The notes below the pieces were generated by a model. The model was not told the origin of the DNA and ran no database searches. It saw nothing but the letters and a program-made list of their open reading frames with translations. Below, in pieces: positions 1 through 9,345 of a stretch of 64,000 nt of DNA (position 1 is its first letter; each line of letters starts with the position of its first letter). This DNA is from Dyella_B acidisoli (GTDB taxonomy: Bacteria > Pseudomonadota > Gammaproteobacteria > Xanthomonadales > Rhodanobacteraceae). The translations under genes were made by a program, and so were the position numbers. The DNA is taken from positions 4,216,001 through 4,280,000 of the forward strand of contig NZ_CP064031.1 in NCBI RefSeq assembly GCF_049532895.1. The letters run 5' to 3'.

Positions 1-40
1 CAACGAACTTGGCACTACTCCGCAAAGCCTAAATTCTCCT

Positions 41-70
41 CACCGTCATTCCGGCGAAGCAAGAATTGGC
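41..70. repeat. Partial REP-like repeat
   Basis: The string GTCATTCCGGCGAAGCA matches one arm of the REP-like dyads at 1733-1816 and 24628-24708. Only one arm is recognisable. It lies directly before the trehalase signal peptide and may have altered or replaced the original start region. Confidence 0.5.
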
Positions 71-94
71 ATTGTAAGAACTGCTTACCTTTCA

Positions 95-1720
95 TTGCTT
101 CTAACCACGTTTGTCGCGACCGCCTCCGCCGCACAGCCCGATCCGGCCAAGACCCGCGACTACATCGACAAAGCCTGGAGCACGCTCACGCGTTCCCAGG
201 ACGAGTGCAAGTCGTTGCTCGACCCGAAGATACGAACACGCCCCGTGCTCTATGTGCCGGCGCAGTTCACCGCGCCGCAGGATCTACTGCAGGCACAGAA
301 ACGCTGCAATATCGATGTACACACGTTACCGCGCACCATCGAGCAACTCGGTGACGTCGACGCGACCAAGCTGCCTGTGCAAGGCCTGCTTTATCTACCG
401 CATCCCTACGTGGTGCCCGGCGGTTTTTTCAATGAGATGTACGGCTGGGACAGCTACTTCATCCTGCTTGGCCTGGTGGCCGACCATCGCACCGAGCTGG
501 CGCGCAGCATGGTCGACAACGCGCTGTTCGAGGTGCAGTACTACGGCGGCGTGTTGAACGCGAACCGCACTTACTACCTCAGCCGTTCACAGCCGCCGTT
601 CCTCACCCGGATGATGGTGTCGGTGCTCAACGATCCGGCAGCTTTCCACAATGCGGACGAGAAGCGAGACTGGCTCGAAAAAGCCTATCCGCTCGCGGTG
701 CGCAATCACGACATCTGGACGCGCCCGGAACATCTTGCCGGCAACACAGGATTGGCGCGCTATTACGATTTCGGCGCAGGCCCGGTGCTGGAGGCACAGA
801 CCAGCGAATACTATCGCGGCGTGATCAAGTGGCTGCTCGCCCATCCGACCGAAAATCCTGGTTATCTACTCAAGGCCGGCGAGCATCCGGATGCAGCCGA
901 ATCCGATCGCCTGAAGACGGAAAGTTGCGACGTGCAAGCATCCAAGGTGTGCGCCGGCAACTGGCTGGGCGGCTATCGCCTGACCGCCGACTACTACCAC
1001 GGCGATCGCGCCATGCGCGAATCGGGTTTCGACACCAATTTCCATTACGGCCCGTTTGGTGGCTCCACCCATCACTACGCGGATGTGAGCTTGAACAGCC
1101 TGCTCTATCGCTACGAGATGGATCTGCACGACTTTGCCCAGCAATTAGGCAAGACCGCCGATGCGGAACACTGGGCGCAGTCCGCCGCCGCGCGCAAAGA
1201 AGCGATGAACAAGTATCTGTGGCGCCCTGAGTTCGGCATGTATCGCGATTACGATGCCGTTGCCGGCAAGCCGTCCGACGCACCTTACCTCAGCACTTTC
1301 TATCCGCTATGGGCCAGTGCGGCTTCACCGCAACAGGCGGCCTCCGTGCGCGACAAGCTTTCCATCTTCGAACTGTCCGGCGGTCTTGCCATGGACAACA
1401 AGCCCAGCGGTGCGCAGTGGAATGCACCGTTCGGCTGGGCACCCACCAACTGGCTTGCTGTAGCCGGCTTGGATGCCTATGGCTTCCACGACGATGCACA
1501 CCGCATCGCCGGCAAGTTCAACGCCACGATCGATCGCAGCCTTGCCGCCGATGGCACGATCCGCGAGAAATACAACATGGCCAGCGGCAATGCCGATGTG
1601 AAAGTGAGCGCGGGCTACACCGCCAATGTGATCGGCTTCGGCTGGACCAACGGGGTGTATTTGATGATGGATGAAATTTTGAGCGGCACGAAATCGCCAA
1701 AATCCGCGAGTACGCCGTAA
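95..1720 (+). CDS. treA: Periplasmic trehalase (GH37 family)
   Basis: Likely hydrolyses alpha,alpha-trehalose to two glucose molecules in the periplasm. Both GH37 signature regions are visible: PGGFFNEMYGWDSYF at about residues 108-122 and QWNAPFGWAPTNW at about 440-452. The length (541 residues) is normal for the family. A signal-peptide core (LLLTTFVATASAA) lies at the N-terminus, but the usual basic start is poorly defined. The TTG at 95 is the only accepted start codon near it. The frame stays open to the left edge, and the residues just upstream (VRTAYLS) would complete a normal signal peptide starting from a non-standard ATT. The start is therefore uncertain. Substrate specificity among GH37 members is inferred from motifs only. 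The gene ends just before a REP-like dyad. Confidence 0.88.
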   Translation: MLLTTFVATASAAQPDPAKTRDYIDKAWSTLTRSQDECKSLLDPKIRTRPVLYVPAQFTAPQDLLQAQKRCNIDVHTLPRTIEQLGDVDATKLPVQGLLYLPHPYVVPGGFFNEMYGWDSYFILLGLVADHRTELARSMVDNALFEVQYYGGVLNANRTYYLSRSQPPFLTRMMVSVLNDPAAFHNADEKRDWLEKAYPLAVRNHDIWTRPEHLAGNTGLARYYDFGAGPVLEAQTSEYYRGVIKWLLAHPTENPGYLLKAGEHPDAAESDRLKTESCDVQASKVCAGNWLGGYRLTADYYHGDRAMRESGFDTNFHYGPFGGSTHHYADVSLNSLLYRYEMDLHDFAQQLGKTADAEHWAQSAAARKEAMNKYLWRPEFGMYRDYDAVAGKPSDAPYLSTFYPLWASAASPQQAASVRDKLSIFELSGGLAMDNKPSGAQWNAPFGWAPTNWLAVAGLDAYGFHDDAHRIAGKFNATIDRSLAADGTIREKYNMASGNADVKVSAGYTANVIGFGWTNGVYLMMDEILSGTKSPKSASTP

Positions 1721-1732
1721 CACGCCCCATAG

Positions 1733-1816
1733 CCGTCATTCCCGCGAACGCGGGAATCCATTTTTACGGGGTGCATCAGAGCAAGATGGATTCCTGCTTT
1801 CGCAGGAATGACGACG
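1733..1816. repeat. REP-like inverted repeat
   Basis: Left arm 1733-1762 (CCGTCATTCCCGCGAACGCG and onward) pairs with right arm 1786-1816. Each arm also contains a short internal palindrome. It sits between two co-directional genes and may act as an attenuator or mRNA-stability hairpin. The same family recurs at 24628-24708. Confidence 0.85.
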
Positions 1817-1872
1817 GCGAGGGAGACTGTACTTTCATAGCAACCTACATCCATCGCGAGCAGGGAGGAATC

Positions 1873-2934
1873 ATGTACGCACCACGTCTTCTATGCCTTG
1901 CAGCCATCGCACTATTCGGTTCGGCAGTTTCTGCGCAAGACACCGCACCAACTATCAAACCCGACGCCACCATCACCTCTCCCGCTGTCAGTATCCCCTA
2001 CTCCACCTTCGCTTCGCCCGAAGCACGCGCCTTCTTCCCCAAAATGCTCGCCGCGGGTAGCAAGGCACCACCGATCACAGCACCTATCGAACAGAGCCGC
2101 GCCTTTTACGATCACCTCAACAGCGATCGCGCCGCGCGCATGCAAAAGATGTATGCGGTGAAGATCCAGAGCGAAACGATCGGCGGCGTAAGGACGGACG
2201 TGGTGCTACCGGCGCGGGGCGTCTCCGAAGAAAACGCGCATCGCGTGCTGATCAATTTGCATGGCGGCGCCTTCCTGTGGGGTGCGCATAGCGGCGCGCT
2301 GGTGGAGGCGATTCCGGTCGCAAGCATCGGCCGCATCAAGGTGATCACGGTTGATTATCGACAAGGGCCCGAGCACACGTTCCCAGCTGCGAGCGAGGAT
2401 GTGGAGGCCGTGTATCGCGCCTTGCTCAAGCAGTACAAGCCCAAAGAGATCGGTATCTATGGCTGCTCCGCCGGCGGCATCCTCACTGGCGAATCGGTTG
2501 CCCGCCTGATCACCGACAAGGTGCCAGTGCCCGGCGCCATCGGTACCTTGTGCTCTTCGTTGCTGGATATCGACGGCGACTCGGCCTACATAGGCCCCGT
2601 GTTGAATGGCCAGGGCGCGCCGGCGCACCGGCTCACGCTGGCCGACCTTCCCTATTTCCATGGCGCGAGCCCCCGCGATCCACTGGTACAGCCCGGCCTT
2701 TCGCCCGCGTTGCTGGCCAAATTTCCGCCCACCCTGCTGATCACCGGCACGCGCGACATGGCGATGAGTTCGGTGTTGGCCAGCCAGCAATTGCTCGACA
2801 AAGCGGGAGTGCAGACCGAACTGCACGTGTGGGAAGGCATGTGGCACTCGTTCTTCTCCGATCCGGAGCTGCCCGAGTCGCAGGATGCCTATCGTGTGAT
2901 GGTAAGGTTCTTCCTCAAGCACCTCAGTCATTAG
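1873..2934 (+). CDS. Secreted alpha/beta hydrolase (HSL-type esterase)
   Basis: A 353-residue exported esterase/lipase-like enzyme; substrate unknown. The ATG at 1873 is preceded by a strong GGAGGA ribosome site and begins a signal peptide (MYAPRLLCLAAIALFGSAVSA). The oxyanion-hole motif HGGAF starts near residue 130. The nucleophile elbow G-C-S-A-G places Ser199, the acid is probably Asp295 (TGTRD) and the base His325 (MWHSF). This order fits the hormone-sensitive-lipase/alpha-beta hydrolase-3 group. An in-frame extension upstream reads through the REP-like repeat and is not believed. The gene stands alone between a REP element and pilR. What it hydrolyses cannot be read from the sequence. 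Confidence 0.88.
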   Translation: MYAPRLLCLAAIALFGSAVSAQDTAPTIKPDATITSPAVSIPYSTFASPEARAFFPKMLAAGSKAPPITAPIEQSRAFYDHLNSDRAARMQKMYAVKIQSETIGGVRTDVVLPARGVSEENAHRVLINLHGGAFLWGAHSGALVEAIPVASIGRIKVITVDYRQGPEHTFPAASEDVEAVYRALLKQYKPKEIGIYGCSAGGILTGESVARLITDKVPVPGAIGTLCSSLLDIDGDSAYIGPVLNGQGAPAHRLTLADLPYFHGASPRDPLVQPGLSPALLAKFPPTLLITGTRDMAMSSVLASQQLLDKAGVQTELHVWEGMWHSFFSDPELPESQDAYRVMVRFFLKHLSH

Positions 2935-3016
2935 ACGTACGCGAACACGCCGCGCTTTGCCACTGGCGGGTGCCGCGAGTATCCTGAACGGAAACTCAAC
3001 CTTTAGCCGCCGAATC

Positions 3017-4459
3017 ATGAGCCAACAGACAGTCCTGGTTATCGACGACGAACGCGACATCCGGGAGCTGCTGACGATTACGCTCGGCCGCATGGACCTC
3101 AAGGTCGATGCAGTCGGCACGGTCGCCGAAGCGCGCCAGGCGTTGTCCGAACGCAGCTACGACTTGTGTTTCACCGACATGCGGCTGCCCGATGGCAGCG
3201 GCCAGGAGTTGGTGGAGCTGATCGCGGCCGAGCATGACGAGACGCCGGTGGCGATGATCACCGCTTATGGCAACGTTGACGCCGCCGTCACGGCGCTGAA
3301 GGCCGGCGCGTTCGATTTCGTTTCCAAGCCGGTCGATATCCAGATGCTGCGCCGACTGGTCCGCACTGCGCTGAAGCTGGCGGAAGAAAAACGCACCGGC
3401 GCTGGTGCCAGCCCTGCTGCAACCGGCTCAAGCGAGCGGTTGATCGGTGACTCCGGCGCCATGCAGCAAGTGCGCAACACCATTGGCAAGCTCGCGCGCA
3501 ATCAGGCTCCGGTGTACATCGCTGGCGAATCGGGCGTGGGCAAGGAACTGGTCGCACGGCTCATTCACGAACAGGGACCGCGTGCCAGCGGACCATTTGT
3601 GCCGGTGAACTGCGGCGCGATTCCTTCCGAGCTGATGGAAAGTGAGTTCTTCGGCCACCGCAAAGGCAGCTTCACCGGCGCGGTTGCGGACAAGGAAGGA
3701 CTGTTCCAGGCCGCACACGGCGGCACGCTGTTCCTCGATGAAGTGGCCGAGCTGCCGCTGCACATGCAGGTAAAACTGCTGCGCGCGATCCAGGAAAAAG
3801 CCGTGCGCCCGATCGGTGCGCGCGAAGAAGTCGCCGTGGACGTGCGCATTCTTTCCGCCACGCACAAGAATCTCGCGGCCTTGGTCGATCAGGGCCAGTT
3901 CCGTCAGGACCTGTTCTATCGCATCAACGTGATCGAACTGCGCGTGCCGCCCTTACGCGAACGCCGCGGCGACGTACCGCTGCTGGCCGACTTCGTGCTG
4001 CGCCATCTGGCGGTGAAAAGTGGCGGCGGCACGCCAGTGCGCCTGCTTCCCGAAGCGCGCCAGGCGCTGGAGGAGTACGACTTTCCCGGCAATGTGCGCG
4101 AACTGGAAAACATTCTCGAGCGCGCGGTGGCGATGTGCGACGGTGATCGCATCGATGCCAGCGATCTGATGCTGCCGCAACGTCCTGCGCGTCATACCGC
4201 CGAAGTCGGCGCGGGTGCGCACTCCACCCATCACGCTACCCCGGCGGCCTATGCGCAGAACCAGTCGCCCGCAGCCGTACCCGCCGCGCAGACGCCTTCC
4301 AGCGAATTGCCACTGGACGACTACATCAGCAACCTCGAGCGCACCGCGATCATGAAGGCGCTGGAAGAGTCGCGCTACAACAAAACGGCGGCAGCGCGGA
4401 AGCTGGGTATTACGTTCCGTGCATTGCGGTACAAGCTGAAGAAGCTTGGGATTGATTGA
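3017..4459 (+). CDS. pilR: Type IV pilus response regulator PilR (sigma-54 activator)
   Basis: A 480-residue NtrC-class regulator, by family the activator of sigma-54-dependent pilA transcription. A receiver domain has the phospho-acceptor Asp54 in TDMRLPDGSG. The AAA+ domain has Walker A GESGVGKE at about residue 170 and the sigma-54 contact loop as GSFTGA at about 217. It ends in a Fis-type helix-turn-helix finishing RALRYKLKKLGID. The wording of the receiver and AAA+ domains agrees closely with Pseudomonas PilR as I recall it, including the GS variant of GAFTGA. ATG 3017 (MSQQTVLVIDDE) fits the family start; an upstream in-frame extension does not. No pilS is adjacent: the upstream gene is a hydrolase and downstream is a repeat element. 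Confidence 0.93.
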   Translation: MSQQTVLVIDDERDIRELLTITLGRMDLKVDAVGTVAEARQALSERSYDLCFTDMRLPDGSGQELVELIAAEHDETPVAMITAYGNVDAAVTALKAGAFDFVSKPVDIQMLRRLVRTALKLAEEKRTGAGASPAATGSSERLIGDSGAMQQVRNTIGKLARNQAPVYIAGESGVGKELVARLIHEQGPRASGPFVPVNCGAIPSELMESEFFGHRKGSFTGAVADKEGLFQAAHGGTLFLDEVAELPLHMQVKLLRAIQEKAVRPIGAREEVAVDVRILSATHKNLAALVDQGQFRQDLFYRINVIELRVPPLRERRGDVPLLADFVLRHLAVKSGGGTPVRLLPEARQALEEYDFPGNVRELENILERAVAMCDGDRIDASDLMLPQRPARHTAEVGAGAHSTHHATPAAYAQNQSPAAVPAAQTPSSELPLDDYISNLERTAIMKALEESRYNKTAAARKLGITFRALRYKLKKLGID

Positions 4460-4531
4460 TCCTTTGCCCTGCCTTCCCCTGCGTGCATCTGATTAGCGTC
4501 GAGCCTCAGCTGGGGATTTCGTGGATTGAGC

Positions 4532-4994
4532 CATTGCCTGCGGCGCTTTCGGAGCTTTCGGCCCCTAAAGGGCCCGAGTCACTTTTCTTTGCGGGCCCAA
4601 AGAAAAGTAACCCAAAGAAATGACCTGAAGAGCTCACAGCATTGCATGGGTTACAAGCCTGAAGGATGTCGCCTTGCTTTGATCGACGGCGGGCCCAGCT
4701 TCCACCGCGCCGCTATACCGCGAGGCGTCGAAGCATTGAGGGCTTAAAGCGCGCTTGCCGATAAGTTGAGCTTGGCTGAGATCTGCCTTAAGTCCTCAGC
4801 GCTTCGACGCCTCGCGGTATAGCGGGGGCGTCGAACCATAGGCGATCAACCACCTATCTAGCCATACACGTTCAGGCTTTTCCCTTCCCCATGCTGTGAG
4901 CCTTTTAGGCCATTTCTTTGGGTTACTTTTCTTTGGGCCAGCAAAGAAAAGTGACCCGGTCGCTTCGCGACCGGAAGCGCCGCAGGCAATGCCC
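4532..4994. repeat. Long imperfect inverted repeat (about 2 x 205 bp)
   Basis: The left arm (4532-4745) and right arm (4793-4994) are near-reverse complements around a spacer of about 50 bp. Shared blocks include CATTGCCTGCGGCGCTT, TCACTTTTCTTTG, AAAGAAAAGTAACCCAAAG and CTATACCGCGAGGCGTCGAA. The element fills the gap between pilR and the convergent signalling operon, so it could act as a bidirectional terminator or be a non-autonomous mobile element. Short reading frames inside it (SNPKK-type peptides) are repeat artefacts. Confidence 0.85.
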
Positions 4995-5069
4995 CAACAC
5001 CTCGACATACACAGCTAAGGCGAGACGCTAATCAGGCCGGTGGGAGAGGGGCCAGTTCGAATGGCGCCA

Positions 5070-6653
5070 TCAATGCCGCGATTTTTCCCTACCGTCACGC
5101 AACACATCGCGCACCGCGTGCAGCAACGCCCGCGTGCTCACCGGCTTGTTCAAGCGCCGCAGCCGGTTGCCATCGGGCATGCGGAGTTTCGGCGAGTCCG
5201 GTGGGGCGTCCGCGCGGCATAGCACCAGCACGCCGCTGCGATAGCCATATTGGCTCAACGCCGCCAGCGTGCGTTCGCTGGTGAAAAGGCTCATGTCCGC
5301 ATCCATCACCACCAGGTCGGGCAGGCCGCAGGCTTCGATCCACTGCAGCGCGGCGGTGCCGCTCTGGCTTCCGTGCACCTCGTAGCCCCATGCATCGAGC
5401 GTGTCGCTCAGCAGCGTGAGCTGGCCGGCCTCTTCCACCACCAGCAGCACGTGCTCGGCGTTGCCGTGCAGATTGGTGTCGACTTCCGCCAGATCGGAGA
5501 TTTCGGTGATCGGACGTGCAAGCGGAATATAGAGATCGAAGCAGCAGCCTTCGTTGATGATGCTATCCAAGCGCATCACGCCGCCGTGGCTGTAGACAAT
5601 GCGACGGCACGACAGCAAGCCTAAACCCGTACCGCCTTCCTTGGTGGTGAAGAACGGTTCGAACAGCCGCTTGCGCACTTCTTCCGTCATGCCGACGCCG
5701 GTGTCGGTCACCGTCAGGCGCACGTACTCGCCAGGCAATGCGTCTTCGTGTTCAAGGAAGAAACCCTGATCCAGCTTCACGCTGCCGGTGGTTACGCGCA
5801 GGACGCCACCGGCGGGCATCGCCTGGATCGCATTGAGGCAAAGATTGAGCAAGCACTGCTGCAGTTCGGTGTGATTGCCTTCGAAAGTGAGCTGTGGATC
5901 GGACACTTCGATGTCCAGCGTCACCGTACGCGGCACGCTGCCCTGCAAGAGCAACGACAAAGCGTCGACCAGCGCCTGCACTTTCACTTGCTCGGCACGC
6001 CGCGCGCCGCGGGCAAACGACAGCATGGACTGCACCATTTCCAGCCCGCGCCGCCCACAATCGCGCACCAGCACACCCAGTCGCGCAAGGCGCGGATCGT
6101 CCTGGTAATCCTGCAGGCTGTCGCCGGCCAGCAACAACGGCTGCAACAGATTGCGCAGATCGTGGCTCAAGCCGCCGGCGAGCATGGCGAGGCTTTCGAA
6201 ACGCTGGATGCGGATCAGCTCCGCTTCCGCACGTGCACGCGCACGCTGTTCGTCTGCTTCGCGCATGGCGCGGCGTACGGCGCTCGCCAAACGCGCAGGA
6301 TTCTGTTTGAGGATGTAATCGGTGGCACCTTCACGCAGCGCAGCGATGGCCGCTTCTTCACCCAGCGTGGCCGATACGTAAATGAAGGGAATGTCCGTGC
6401 TGTGATCGCGCAGCAGTTCGAGCGCGCGCTGTCCGGAAAAACCGGGCATGCTCAGGTCCGAAAGCACGATGTGCGGCTTGAATGCCTTGAGCGTCTCCAC
6501 GAACGCCGGCTCGTCGTCGACCAGGCGCACTTCGTAGTCGATACCGTCGGCCTGGAGTTCGGTGAGCACCAGTTCCGCGTCGAGCGGGCTGTCTTCTACC
6601 TGCAGGACTCGTATCCGCGGTAACGCGCGTTGTTGGTTGGACTTATCCGGCAT
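5070..6653 (-). CDS. Hybrid receiver - histidine kinase - receiver protein
   Basis: A 527-residue soluble signalling protein with no membrane segment. It has an N-terminal receiver (acidic pair ED20-21, phospho-acceptor Asp66 in VLSDLSMPGFSG), a coiled linker, a dimerisation/phospho-acceptor helix with His164 in GGLSHDLRNLLQP, and an HATPase domain with DTGVGM and GTGLGL boxes. A C-terminal receiver-like domain has a VVMDAD phospho site but a weak acidic pocket (VVEEAG). The layout suits a relay component receiving phosphate from the upstream kinase. The start is taken at ATG 6653 (MPDKSNQQ); a TTG eight codons upstream is possible. It is the third gene of a minus-strand kinase/regulator cluster, separated by 152 bp from the small response regulator. 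Confidence 0.85.
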   Translation of the reverse strand: MPDKSNQQRALPRIRVLQVEDSPLDAELVLTELQADGIDYEVRLVDDEPAFVETLKAFKPHIVLSDLSMPGFSGQRALELLRDHSTDIPFIYVSATLGEEAAIAALREGATDYILKQNPARLASAVRRAMREADEQRARARAEAELIRIQRFESLAMLAGGLSHDLRNLLQPLLLAGDSLQDYQDDPRLARLGVLVRDCGRRGLEMVQSMLSFARGARRAEQVKVQALVDALSLLLQGSVPRTVTLDIEVSDPQLTFEGNHTELQQCLLNLCLNAIQAMPAGGVLRVTTGSVKLDQGFFLEHEDALPGEYVRLTVTDTGVGMTEEVRKRLFEPFFTTKEGGTGLGLLSCRRIVYSHGGVMRLDSIINEGCCFDLYIPLARPITEISDLAEVDTNLHGNAEHVLLVVEEAGQLTLLSDTLDAWGYEVHGSQSGTAALQWIEACGLPDLVVMDADMSLFTSERTLAALSQYGYRSGVLVLCRADAPPDSPKLRMPDGNRLRRLNKPVSTRALLHAVRDVLRDGREKSRH

Positions 6654-6805
6654 CCCTTGGGTTCCAAGTGAACGCAATCATCATATTTCAATCGGCAGGG
6701 CGTAAATCGGGAACCATCCATCGTAAATAGCCAAAGGCAGCCATGCGCAAACCCGCCGGACCCCGCTCTCTATTCCCGATTGACGATTGACGCTTCCCGC
6801 CCTGC

Positions 6806-7252
6806 CTACCCCTGTTCCGGCGCTTGATTCAGCACGGCCCAGAACTGGCCGAGCGTGCGTACCGCCTGAAAAAACTGCCCCACATCCACCGGCTTGATCA
6901 CGTAAGCGTTTACACCGAGATCCCAGCTACGTGCCAGATCACTTTCCTCGCGTGAAGAGGAAAGGATCACCACGGGCAGGTGCCGGAAACGTTCGTCTGC
7001 ACGCATCTGCTTGAGCACGTCCAGCCCGTTCATGCGCGGCATCTTGATGTCGAGCAGCACGACGACCGGATCGCCCTCAGAACGTCCGGCAAAGCTGCCG
7101 CGCGCGTAGAGCCAGTCCAGGCCATCCACGCCGTCCTCGACGTGGACCACTGGATTGGCCAGATGGGCCTGGCGCAGGGCGTCGACCGTCATCTCGGCAT
7201 CGACGGGGCTGTCTTCGACTAGCAGGATGGGGCGTAGAGGCGTGTGCTTCAT
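6806..7252 (-). CDS. Single-domain response regulator (Rcp1/CheY-like)
   Basis: A 148-residue stand-alone receiver without an output domain. It has the acidic pair ED13-14, phospho-acceptor Asp68 in VVLLDIKMPRMNG, a Ser in the ILSSS switch position and the conserved Lys in YVIKPVD. The spacing and the FxAV...FWxVLN tail resemble the Rcp1 group that partners bacteriophytochrome-type kinases. Its ATG overlaps the stop of the upstream sensor kinase by 4 bp (ATGA), so the two are translationally coupled and very likely cognate. Phosphate may pass on to the hybrid protein encoded next. Confidence 0.9.
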   Translation of the reverse strand: MKHTPLRPILLVEDSPVDAEMTVDALRQAHLANPVVHVEDGVDGLDWLYARGSFAGRSEGDPVVVLLDIKMPRMNGLDVLKQMRADERFRHLPVVILSSSREESDLARSWDLGVNAYVIKPVDVGQFFQAVRTLGQFWAVLNQAPEQG

Positions 7253-9081
7253 AACGATGACGATGGCGGTTCAATGGCCGACAACGTGAAGTGAAAACGG
7301 GCGCCGCGGCCTGGTTCGCCTTCGGCCCAGACCCTGCCCCCGTGACGCATCACGATGCGCCGCACGTTGGCCAGGCCGATACCGTTGCCCGGAAACTCGC
7401 TGGCCTTGTGCAGCCGTTGAAATACACCAAAAAGTTTTTCGACGTAGCGCATATCGAAACCGGTGCCGTCGTCGGCCACGGTGAATTCGTAGTCGCCGCC
7501 ATCGGCCTGCTGCACGGAGACGTCGACATGCGCGATCTCGCGCTGGCCGGTGTATTTGACGGCGTTGCCGATCAGGTTTTGCCAGACGGTGCGGAGCATG
7601 TTCTCGTCGCCGACCACCACCGGCAGCTGATCCACATGCCACACGATACGCCGCCCGGGCGCTTCCGATTCGGCCAACGCGCAGGTTTCATTGACCAGCG
7701 CGCGCATATCCACCGCCTGCAGGCGCAGCGCGCCGCGCCCAAGACGGGAGAACACCAGCAGATCCTCGATCAGCTGCGCCATGCGGTGCGAGGCGTCGCG
7801 GATCACGCTGAGGTAATGGTGGGACGTGCCGTCGACGTCTTCGCCCAGGTGATCCTCGAGCTTTTGCGCGAACGCCGTGATGTGCCGCAGCGGCGCCCGC
7901 AGATCGTGCGAGACGGAATAGCTGAAGGCTTCCAGTTCGCGGTTCACGTCGGAAATTTGTGCCACCTTGCCTTCGAGCTGGTGATTGAGCTCCTTCACCT
8001 GCAGCTCGACCAGTGCCCGCGCAGTGACGTCGCTGACCGTCAACAGCAGTACCGGGCTCTCGCTGTCCTGCTGCTGGAGGCGGCGTGCATTGATCACCAC
8101 ATGGCGTTCGACGCCGTCGATGGTGCGCTGGGTCAGTTCGAAATCCCACAGCTCGCGATCGCGTAGAAGCACGTCGCGCAAGCGCTGCAGCAGCACTTCG
8201 TCCGCCCATGCGCCCTGGCCGAGGTCTTCCAGGTATTCGGCGCGGCTTTCCTCGGAGACGCCGTACAGCTCGCTGAAAGCCGCATTGACCAACAAGGTGC
8301 GCAGGTTGTGGTCGAGCAGTGCGATCGGTTCACGCACCGCCTGCAGGATCATTTGCGAGCGCTGCACAGCCTGCCGTTCGCGCACTTCGGCCTGCAGTCG
8401 ACGGCCGATCTGCCGCTCGGAAACAATCACCACGATCATCAGCATCAGAAGCTGTGCCGCTGCGGTCAGCGTCAGCACCAGGCGACTGTTGTCCGATTGC
8501 TTGCGCGCCGCCTCACGACGCTGCTGCAGCGCCAATTCTGCAGCGGCGACGATCTTGTCGGCGATCTCGTCGACATGGAACAGTGCACTGGCATCGCGCA
8601 GGGCCTGCTCCGCCCCAGCACGATCGTTGTGCTGGTAGCGCTGCATGGCCTGATGCAGCAACGCCAGTCGACCGTTCTCCACCGCACTCAGCTGTTCCAC
8701 CAGATGTTCTTGCGCGGCGTTGTCGGCCGTCATATGCCGCAATTCGTCGAGCTGGCCGGGGATGCTGTTCTCGGCACTCAGCGCAATCGTTTCGGCGTGA
8801 CTGTACGGGTCGTCCGCCAGCAGATGTTGGATGGCCGATTCGGCGGCGTGCGTCTGGTCGGCAATGCGATAGACCAGCGCCTGGACTTCGGCCGAACGGG
8901 TGACCAGTTCACCAGCTTGCAGGGATTCCTTGGAGCTGCCGCGCGTGATCATGTACGGCAGGGCCACGATGACCAGCACCGCAAGCAACAGGCCGCCGGT
9001 GCGCCAGGGCATCGCCGCTACTTGTCGCATTCCCCCTGGAATCATCGGCCCTTGATCCGTGCACGCTCCGGCATGATGCAT
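7249..9081 (-). CDS. CHASE3-PAS sensor histidine kinase
   Basis: A 610-residue inner-membrane sensor kinase. One TM segment near residues 28-45 and a second near 205-222 flank a helical periplasmic region typical of CHASE3. A PAS domain (about 240-355), a coiled linker and a HisKA domain with FSYSVSHDLRAPLRHI (His about 391) follow. The HATPase domain carries the N-box NLIGNAVKYT, DDGTGFD and GNGIGLANVRRI. The kinase half resembles bacteriophytochrome-type kinases, matching its Rcp1-like partner. ATG 9081, an internal ATG 12 codons later, and MRQVAAM are all plausible starts. The signal is unknown. It is the first gene of the minus-strand operon reading into 6806-7252. Confidence 0.88.
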   Translation of the reverse strand: MHHAGACTDQGPMIPGGMRQVAAMPWRTGGLLLAVLVIVALPYMITRGSSKESLQAGELVTRSAEVQALVYRIADQTHAAESAIQHLLADDPYSHAETIALSAENSIPGQLDELRHMTADNAAQEHLVEQLSAVENGRLALLHQAMQRYQHNDRAGAEQALRDASALFHVDEIADKIVAAAELALQQRREAARKQSDNSRLVLTLTAAAQLLMLMIVVIVSERQIGRRLQAEVRERQAVQRSQMILQAVREPIALLDHNLRTLLVNAAFSELYGVSEESRAEYLEDLGQGAWADEVLLQRLRDVLLRDRELWDFELTQRTIDGVERHVVINARRLQQQDSESPVLLLTVSDVTARALVELQVKELNHQLEGKVAQISDVNRELEAFSYSVSHDLRAPLRHITAFAQKLEDHLGEDVDGTSHHYLSVIRDASHRMAQLIEDLLVFSRLGRGALRLQAVDMRALVNETCALAESEAPGRRIVWHVDQLPVVVGDENMLRTVWQNLIGNAVKYTGQREIAHVDVSVQQADGGDYEFTVADDGTGFDMRYVEKLFGVFQRLHKASEFPGNGIGLANVRRIVMRHGGRVWAEGEPGRGARFHFTLSAIEPPSSSL

Positions 9082-9345
9082 GCATTCTGCGCATGTTTTG
9101 CGGCCACTGACCAGTGTGAAGAGGTTTCATTGACATGAAAGCACTTCACATGGGCGTTGGCGCGCACCTCGGGGCTTCAACGTGTCCTTCGTTCGAATTT
9201 CGGAGGAAAGGCGCGCAAATAGCTCCCATCAAGAAATCAGACGGAAGAGCGTGTGCGAACCCCACCTGTGAGGACCATGGATATCTGCACAACTTCCGAG
9301 ATCGCAAAACGAAACGTCAAGCCAGCCTGCTTCAAGGGCCAGGTA

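Noticed and set aside
4526..5008. Two short frames (4526-4747 plus, 4796-5008 minus) with RAQRKVTQRN / FFAGPKKSNPKK peptides
   Set aside because: They lie in the two arms of the inverted repeat and read the same repeat DNA; a known type of artefact.
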